Positions 7,401 to 10,667 of a stretch of 10,667 bases of DNA are shown piece by piece. The notes below the pieces were generated by a model. That model had not been told where the DNA came from. It did not search any database and worked only from the letters and a program-made list of their open reading frames with translations. The first letter of the stretch is position 1. Each line of letters begins with the position of its first letter. Made by a program: the position numbers and the translations under genes. The DNA lies in assembly GCA_045546695.1 (NCBI GenBank), contig JAZQDE010000037.1:1-10667 (forward strand). Direction: 5' to 3'. This DNA is from SIG424 sp045546695. Lineage in GTDB: Bacteria; Bacillota; Clostridia; UBA1212; UBA1255.

Positions 7401-7473
7401 GGCCGCGATTATAACACCCGAAGAAAAATCTCCTACGGAAACTATTTATAATCAAATCTCTTATTCGTTTTAA
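4438..7473 (+). CDS. Multidomain surface lipoprotein, putative GH99/GH71-like glycoside hydrolase
   Basis: The 1011-residue protein begins with a lipoprotein signal and lipobox LPAC (C24), so it should be anchored outside the membrane. Residues about 60-265 look like a concanavalin/LamG-type beta-sandwich. Residues about 305-670 resemble the uncharacterised (beta/alpha)8 proteins related to GH71/GH99: VGIFYQIWH (from 307), FGYYLTNDRWVIRKHA (from 362), FLDVTNG (D391) and SWNEWGAGRW (E590). D391 and E590 are the obvious candidate acids, by analogy. Residues about 705-850 resemble a CBM9-like carbohydrate-binding module (FINTDCNYDTGWYGYD, FDFKWADN), a pairing I associate with this family. Residues about 930-1003 resemble the copper-amine-oxidase N-terminal-like domain (GVIYVPLNAAAFV) of Clostridia surface proteins. 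Substrate is unknown; an alpha-mannan or similar glycan is speculation. It is translationally coupled to nadE, with no terminator visible after it. Confidence 0.75.
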   Translation: MKNRTKLTILAAILLTALIVLPACNKANKSPKTYYFNDGIEINTDGQTPDTEPAQQYKYSQDFSQKITAGNPDWYINEMADISGGQLTSSSGHPYLALKHKARAEKVTMTLDLKANRPGAMTNDSAYIALRLNNYDDQFAAVGQNGLWLAFQNSKVGIINTWPTVTLIPVGIRFDEGCKIYLEDNQKDNVITVYAEEADGEKTLAFTLTITDSCKVVLTDRFGKDRIKTTFKYDIPDNGHMALWAHQNNGGVIFDNVEVSWEEGNAMQYVPTDPDTIIDLYSDTWVGMDDEKRLVNYGAGDVDDKLVGIFYQIWHVSASTTYPDQITYDHHAIYQKGGHAAVKEAYTKGPEGWGHYWGQPYFGYYLTNDRWVIRKHASMLSDIGIDFIFLDVTNGNPLTSSYMTIFKEYKAMRDEGMKTPDICFFLAENAELNPKVFDDIWENIYSTGMYSDLYAMYKGKPLILGNMEKIDNKEALEMFTVRRCWALEENVNGGKDMWTWMHESPQPVSTNTATGEREEISISAGILANTSSGRSNVNGVQPPLITLPDGTKDIFQFELPTTGKGLFFNEQMKYAAEADTQVLLITSWNEWGAGRWEGTIHPKIANTMIDWTYDFYVDCFNPEFSRDVEPMAGGFGDNYYYQLAQFLRSFSGSRPAPQAAGVLTDNGMDAPLEAWNSVWPEYLDTKGDTYHRDALGHGGFYHYKNDSGRNDIISAKVSKTGNTAYFLAVCADTITAPEGNNWMNLFINTDCNYDTGWYGYDIVINRDSGMAAEGKVSVEKFVDNSWKTEPLAEGEIGINGNYLVIKVDTGECGLTGDFDFKWADNSTENGDIMQFLDLGDSAPNARFNYAYRAQAGEATFNDELAAYIEGGAAFDAGKSYMAADNSIFCLFEPDTNAKAKMHLGRLFSPVTALGNIKGSSVTVSEDGRSATWKTGKKTIVFTADSTEVKVGADTCIIPVAPFIENGVIYVPLNAAAFVADLNYYAHGGAAIITPEEKSPTETIYNQISYSF

Positions 7474-7480
7474 ATCGTGG

Positions 7481-7509
7481 TTGAAAAACAATGATTAACT
7501 TGCTACAAT
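7481..7509 (+). promoter_or_regulatory. Strong sigma-A-type promoter for the SGNH-ktrBA operon
   Basis: TTGAAA (7481-7486), a 17-base spacer and TACAAT (7504-7509) preceded by TG at -15/-14 (7501-7502) form a near-consensus extended -10 promoter. It begins seven bases after the stop of the preceding lipoprotein. Transcription would start near 7516, with GAGGGGG (7524-7530) as the ribosome site ahead of the ATG at 7537. Confidence 0.8.
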
Positions 7510-7536
7510 AGCAAAAAAACGAAGAGGGGGTTTATC

Positions 7537-8523
7537 ATGAATAAATTCAGGAAAATTATTATAAATATATTGCTTTTTACGTCGTGCTTTGGCATGGCCG
7601 CATGTCAGACGACGCCTGCGACCGAAACGCCCGCGACAGACGCGCCTCCGACAAGTTCACCCCGGCCGACAGGCAAGATTATTGTGTGTCTGGGCGACAG
7701 TATCACGGAAGGCATGGGCATGGCACAGTCGGATCGCTATCCGTACATTCTGCAGGAGAGCATCAAAGGTGACTACATTGTGCTGAATTCCGGCGTGGGC
7801 GGGGAAGGCAGCTTCACGATCGCTGCGAGAGTCAACGCTGTTGATTTTACAGTTACGAATGACATCGTTTTTCCAAAAGGTGTCAATGAAGTCAGCCTCG
7901 ACTGGAAGCTTTTTTCCGGCATGAACGGCGAGGAGATCAAGTTCCGCTATGGCACTATGGGCCGCGACCTTCCTACAAAGAAGTTGACAATTGATGGTAA
8001 ACCATATACTATGCGCTTTAAGTACGGCGAGACAGAAGAGGAGGGCCAGTACTTCCTTCGCCGCGCTGACGCTTCGTCGGATCTTACAATATCTGTCGGC
8101 AGTGTTGTAAAATTCGACTACTCGGATTATTTTGAAAAACCATACTGCATCGTTGCTATGATGGGTGCAAACGACGGCGGCATTGACCTCAACCTGTTGA
8201 TCTCGCGTTACAAGGCAATCGAAGCTACTTGTGAAAATTTCATCGCTTTGATTCCGCACTACCGCAACAACTGCGCCGAGAAGTTTATTGAAGCTTTTGG
8301 CAATAAATGTGTTGACCTTCACGAGTACTGCAAGGAGCAGGTGTGGATTGATTACGATTTTGAAAAGACTGCAGAGGACGCAATTGACCTCGAGGCAGGC
8401 AGGATGCCACGTAGCTTGCTTTATAAGAATAACATCGGCGACTGCCATCTGAATGAGAAGGGTTACAAAGTTCTGGCTGATCTTGTTTACAAGAAGGGCG
8501 TAGAGCTTGGATATTGGGAATGA
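7537..8523 (+). CDS. SGNH/GDSL-family hydrolase lipoprotein
   Basis: This 328-residue protein is a probable extracellular esterase, possibly a carbohydrate or cell-wall deacylase. It has a lipoprotein signal ending MAAC (C23), then a Thr/Pro/Ala-rich linker to about residue 45. SGNH blocks are clear: GDSITEG with nucleophile S55, the block II glycine in LNSGVGGEG, GAND (G210-D213, block III with N212) and DCHLNEKG (D302, H304, block V). Between blocks II and III about 100 residues (roughly 100-200) form a beta-rich insertion not present in minimal SGNH enzymes; it may shape substrate binding. It is the first gene of a transcript with ktrB and ktrA, with ktrB starting four bases after its stop. 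The fold and catalytic class are fairly sure; the substrate is not. Confidence 0.85.
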   Translation: MNKFRKIIINILLFTSCFGMAACQTTPATETPATDAPPTSSPRPTGKIIVCLGDSITEGMGMAQSDRYPYILQESIKGDYIVLNSGVGGEGSFTIAARVNAVDFTVTNDIVFPKGVNEVSLDWKLFSGMNGEEIKFRYGTMGRDLPTKKLTIDGKPYTMRFKYGETEEEGQYFLRRADASSDLTISVGSVVKFDYSDYFEKPYCIVAMMGANDGGIDLNLLISRYKAIEATCENFIALIPHYRNNCAEKFIEAFGNKCVDLHEYCKEQVWIDYDFEKTAEDAIDLEAGRMPRSLLYKNNIGDCHLNEKGYKVLADLVYKKGVELGYWE

Positions 8524-8527
8524 TGTT

Positions 8528-9865
8528 ATGTCAGAAACTGTTACTAAAAAAAGGCATTTGACTACTTTTCAGATTATTATACTTGGCTTTGCATGCGTAA
8601 TACTTGTCGGAGCCCTGATTTTGATGCTGCCAATTTCTTCCAAGGCAGGAAAAGTGACGCCTTTTAACGAGTCTCTTTTCACCGCAACGTCTGCCGTGTG
8701 TGTTACCGGCCTCGTTGTGCAGGATACGGCGACCTACTGGTCCGTTTTTGGCCAAAGCGTAATCCTCATTCTGATTCAAATCGGCGGCCTCGGCGTTATC
8801 AATGTTGCGGCGGCCTTTGCTCTCTTGTCCGGCAAGAAGATTTCTCTGATGCAGCGCAGTACTATGCAGGAGGCTATTTGTGCCCCCAAGGTTGGCGGCG
8901 TCGTTAGGCTGACCGGCTTTGTTCTCAAGGCGACTCTGATTTTTGAGGTTATCGGTGCGCTTGTCATGATGCCGGCCTTTATCAAAGATTTCGGCGCACG
9001 AGGCATCTGGATGTCGTTTTTCCACTCAATCTCGGCATTCTGTAACGCCGGCTTTGACCTGATGGGTACTCCCGACGCGCAGTACGCCTCGCTGACTTCT
9101 TATGCTACCAGCCCTCTTATCAACATCACAATTATGATGCTCATCATCATCGGCGGCATCGGTTTTCTCACGTGGGAGGACATTTATAACAACAAATATC
9201 GTGTTAAGCAGTATCGCATGCAGAGTAAGATTATTCTTGTCGTTACTGCTTTTCTTATTATCGTTCCGGCAACGATTTTCTACTTTGTTGAGTTCAGTGA
9301 GCTTGAAACAAAAGAGCGTGTTCTTACCTCTCTTTTCCAGTCTGTTACGCCGCGTACTGCCGGCTTTAACACTGCCGACCTGACGCTTATGACAGGCGCC
9401 GGCCAGGCAATTCTTGTCACTTTGATGCTCATCGGTGGTTCGCCCGGCTCTACTGCCGGCGGTATGAAGACCACTACTTTTGCCGTTCTTCTTGCTAATC
9501 TTTTTGCGAGCTTCAAGCGCAAAGAAGACCCGCAGATTTGCGGCAGGCGCATTGATGCCTGTGCTGTGAAAAACGCCGCAGCCATTCTTCTTATGTATGT
9601 TTTGCTTTTTTCCAGCGGAGGGCTTATAATCAGCATAGCCGAAGGACTTCCGATGTCCACCTGTCTTTTTGAAACGGCTTCAGCCGTTGGTACTGTTGGT
9701 CTGACTCTCGGCATTACTCCGGACCTCGGCCTGCTTTCTCAGTGTGTTCTCATGCTCCTGATGTTTATGGGCAGGGTAGGCGGCCTTACTTTGATTTATG
9801 CTACTTTGTCCGGTACGAATAAAAATTTATCAAAATTACCACTGGAAAAAATTACCGTTGGTTAA
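8528..9865 (+). CDS. ktrB: Potassium uptake channel subunit, TrkH/KtrB family
   Basis: KtrB is the membrane subunit that takes up K+, usually with Na+ dependence, gated by the cytosolic KtrA ring. The 445-residue protein has the four M1-P-M2 repeats of the family. The pore loops are visible as SAVCVTGL (filter G61), FCNAGF (G175), TPRTAGF (G279) and SAVGTVGL (G391), each with the single filter glycine typical of this superfamily. Length matches KtrB rather than the longer TrkH. I prefer the ATG at 8528 (MSETVTKK); an in-frame TTG at 8507 would add seven residues and overlap the SGNH gene, and both have only modest ribosome sites. The ktrA start is 15 bases after the stop. Codon choice leans to T, C and G endings, unlike nadE. 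Confidence 0.93.
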   Translation: MSETVTKKRHLTTFQIIILGFACVILVGALILMLPISSKAGKVTPFNESLFTATSAVCVTGLVVQDTATYWSVFGQSVILILIQIGGLGVINVAAAFALLSGKKISLMQRSTMQEAICAPKVGGVVRLTGFVLKATLIFEVIGALVMMPAFIKDFGARGIWMSFFHSISAFCNAGFDLMGTPDAQYASLTSYATSPLINITIMMLIIIGGIGFLTWEDIYNNKYRVKQYRMQSKIILVVTAFLIIVPATIFYFVEFSELETKERVLTSLFQSVTPRTAGFNTADLTLMTGAGQAILVTLMLIGGSPGSTAGGMKTTTFAVLLANLFASFKRKEDPQICGRRIDACAVKNAAAILLMYVLLFSSGGLIISIAEGLPMSTCLFETASAVGTVGLTLGITPDLGLLSQCVLMLLMFMGRVGGLTLIYATLSGTNKNLSKLPLEKITVG

Positions 9866-9880
9866 GGGAGGATATTTACA

Positions 9881-10528
9881 ATGAAATCCATTTTATTAAT
9901 TGGTCTCGGCAGATTCGGAAAGCACATTGCTGTTCAGCTTAACAAGCTCGGCCACCAGATTATGGGTGTCGACCACAACGAAGAGCGTGTCAACGACGCG
10001 ATGGACGTTGTCACCAACGCCCAGATCGGCGACAGTACAAACGAAGAGTTCCTCAAGTCTCTCGGTGTTGCCAACTACGATGTCTGCATTGTTGCCATCG
10101 GCAACGATTTCCAGAGTTCTCTCGAAACCACCAGTCTCCTCAAGGAACTTGGCGCCAAGTTTGTTGTTTCCCGCTCCGAGCGTGACGGTCAGGCTAAGTT
10201 TTTGTTACGCAACGGCGCCGACGAGGTTGTTTATCCGGAGAAACAGGTTGCCAGATGGGCCGCTATCCGCTATACTTCCGACCACATCCTCGACTACATC
10301 GAACTCGACGAGACTCACTCTATTTTTGAAGTTTCCGTCCCCAAAGCCTGGATCGGCCTCAGCATCGGCGAGCTCGACATCCGCCGCAAATTCAACATCA
10401 ACATCATGGCCGTGAAACACAACGGCAAGATGACCGTCTCGATCACCCCCGACACTATTCTCACCGAAGACAAGACCATGCTCGTGCTCGGCGAGTACAA
10501 AGCCCTCCAGAAGTGCTTCCATATCTGA
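9881..10528 (+). CDS. ktrA: Potassium uptake regulatory subunit with RCK domain, TrkA/KtrA family
   Basis: KtrA forms a cytosolic octameric ring that binds nucleotides and gates KtrB. The 215-residue protein has an N-terminal RCK_N Rossmann fold with GLGRFG (G8-G13), the acidic residue D31 at the end of beta-2 in GVDHNEE, and GDSTN (from G50). An RCK_C domain fills about residues 135-215, the domain that binds cyclic di-AMP in studied KtrA proteins; whether this one does is inference. A single RCK pair and the length mark it as KtrA rather than the doubled enterobacterial TrkA. AAGGGAGG (9864-9871), overlapping the ktrB stop, lies nine bases before the ATG. It is the last gene before the terminator. 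Confidence 0.94.
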   Translation: MKSILLIGLGRFGKHIAVQLNKLGHQIMGVDHNEERVNDAMDVVTNAQIGDSTNEEFLKSLGVANYDVCIVAIGNDFQSSLETTSLLKELGAKFVVSRSERDGQAKFLLRNGADEVVYPEKQVARWAAIRYTSDHILDYIELDETHSIFEVSVPKAWIGLSIGELDIRRKFNINIMAVKHNGKMTVSITPDTILTEDKTMLVLGEYKALQKCFHI

Positions 10529-10553
10529 ATTATTTGGTTTATTTAGTTTATTG

Positions 10554-10591
10554 GCCGGCCGCCTCCTGATTCTTGGCAGCCGGCTTTTTTT
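10554..10591 (+). terminator. Intrinsic terminator of the SGNH-ktrB-ktrA operon
   Basis: GCCGGCCGCC (10554-10563) pairs with GGCAGCCGGC (10575-10584) over ten positions with one C-A mismatch and an 11-base loop, followed by seven T (10585-10591). It lies 25 bases after the ktrA stop. Confidence 0.88.
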
Positions 10592-10610
10592 GTCTGCCGC
10601 TGTGATATGG

Positions 10611-10667
10611 CGGCGGGCGACTCAGGCTTTGGGCGGGCGACTCAGGCTTTGGGCGGGCGACTCAGGC
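10611..10667. repeat. 20-bp GC-rich tandem array running off the window edge
   Basis: A 20-bp unit, GGGCGGGCGA followed by CTCAGGCTTT, occurs at 10611-10630 (first base C rather than G), 10631-10650 and partially at 10651-10667 where the window ends. The true copy number is unknown. It starts 19 bases after the terminator T run, so it lies outside the ktr transcript. Confidence 0.9.

Noticed and set aside
8507..8527. TTG start for ktrB giving seven extra residues
   Set aside because: It overlaps the SGNH coding end and yields an atypical N-terminus; the ATG at 8528 gives the usual short polar start, although the ribosome sites do not settle it fully.

Overview
The window looks like chromosomal DNA of a Gram-positive, Clostridia-like bacterium (Bacillota), perhaps a gut or rumen anaerobe. 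The basis is two lipobox-type lipoproteins, purine-rich Shine-Dalgarno sites, sigma-A-like promoters, a KtrAB-type potassium system and a short ammonia-dependent NAD synthetase. The genus cannot be fixed from sequence reading alone. All recognisable genes lie on the + strand.

Layout. Bases 1-399 are non-coding and hold hairpins, a 32-bp palindromic element and a 21-bp tandem duplication. A cytoplasmic heparinase II/III-type polysaccharide lyase follows (400-2094). Next is a frame-disrupted gene for an exported or membrane protein (about 2169-3329). Bases 3330-3697 are a repeat-rich intergenic region: a 12-bp GC-rich tandem array, two near-identical hairpins, a perfect inverted copy of the 32-bp element and a 13-bp tandem repeat. 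A TATAAT promoter there precedes nadE (3698-4441), which overlaps by ATGA a 1011-residue lipoprotein (4438-7473). That lipoprotein has a GH99/GH71-like catalytic region, a CBM9-like module and a copper-amine-oxidase-N-like stalk domain. A strong promoter at 7481-7509 then drives an SGNH/GDSL hydrolase lipoprotein, ktrB and ktrA, which are tightly packed and end at an intrinsic terminator (10554-10591). A 20-bp GC-rich tandem array runs off the right edge.

How the genes may work together. The lyase, the GH-like lipoprotein and the SGNH esterase are all carbohydrate-directed and could form a dispersed glycan-use set: surface hydrolysis and deacylation, with intracellular lysis of uronate oligosaccharides. 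This is inference. nadE and ktrAB are housekeeping genes that share transcripts with these surface proteins.

The least ordinary signals are the repeat system confined to the long intergenic gaps, the 32-bp inverted palindromes flanking the lyase and broken gene, the paired frameshifts in that gene, and a switch of synonymous codon choice from A-ending to T/C/G-ending across co-oriented genes.
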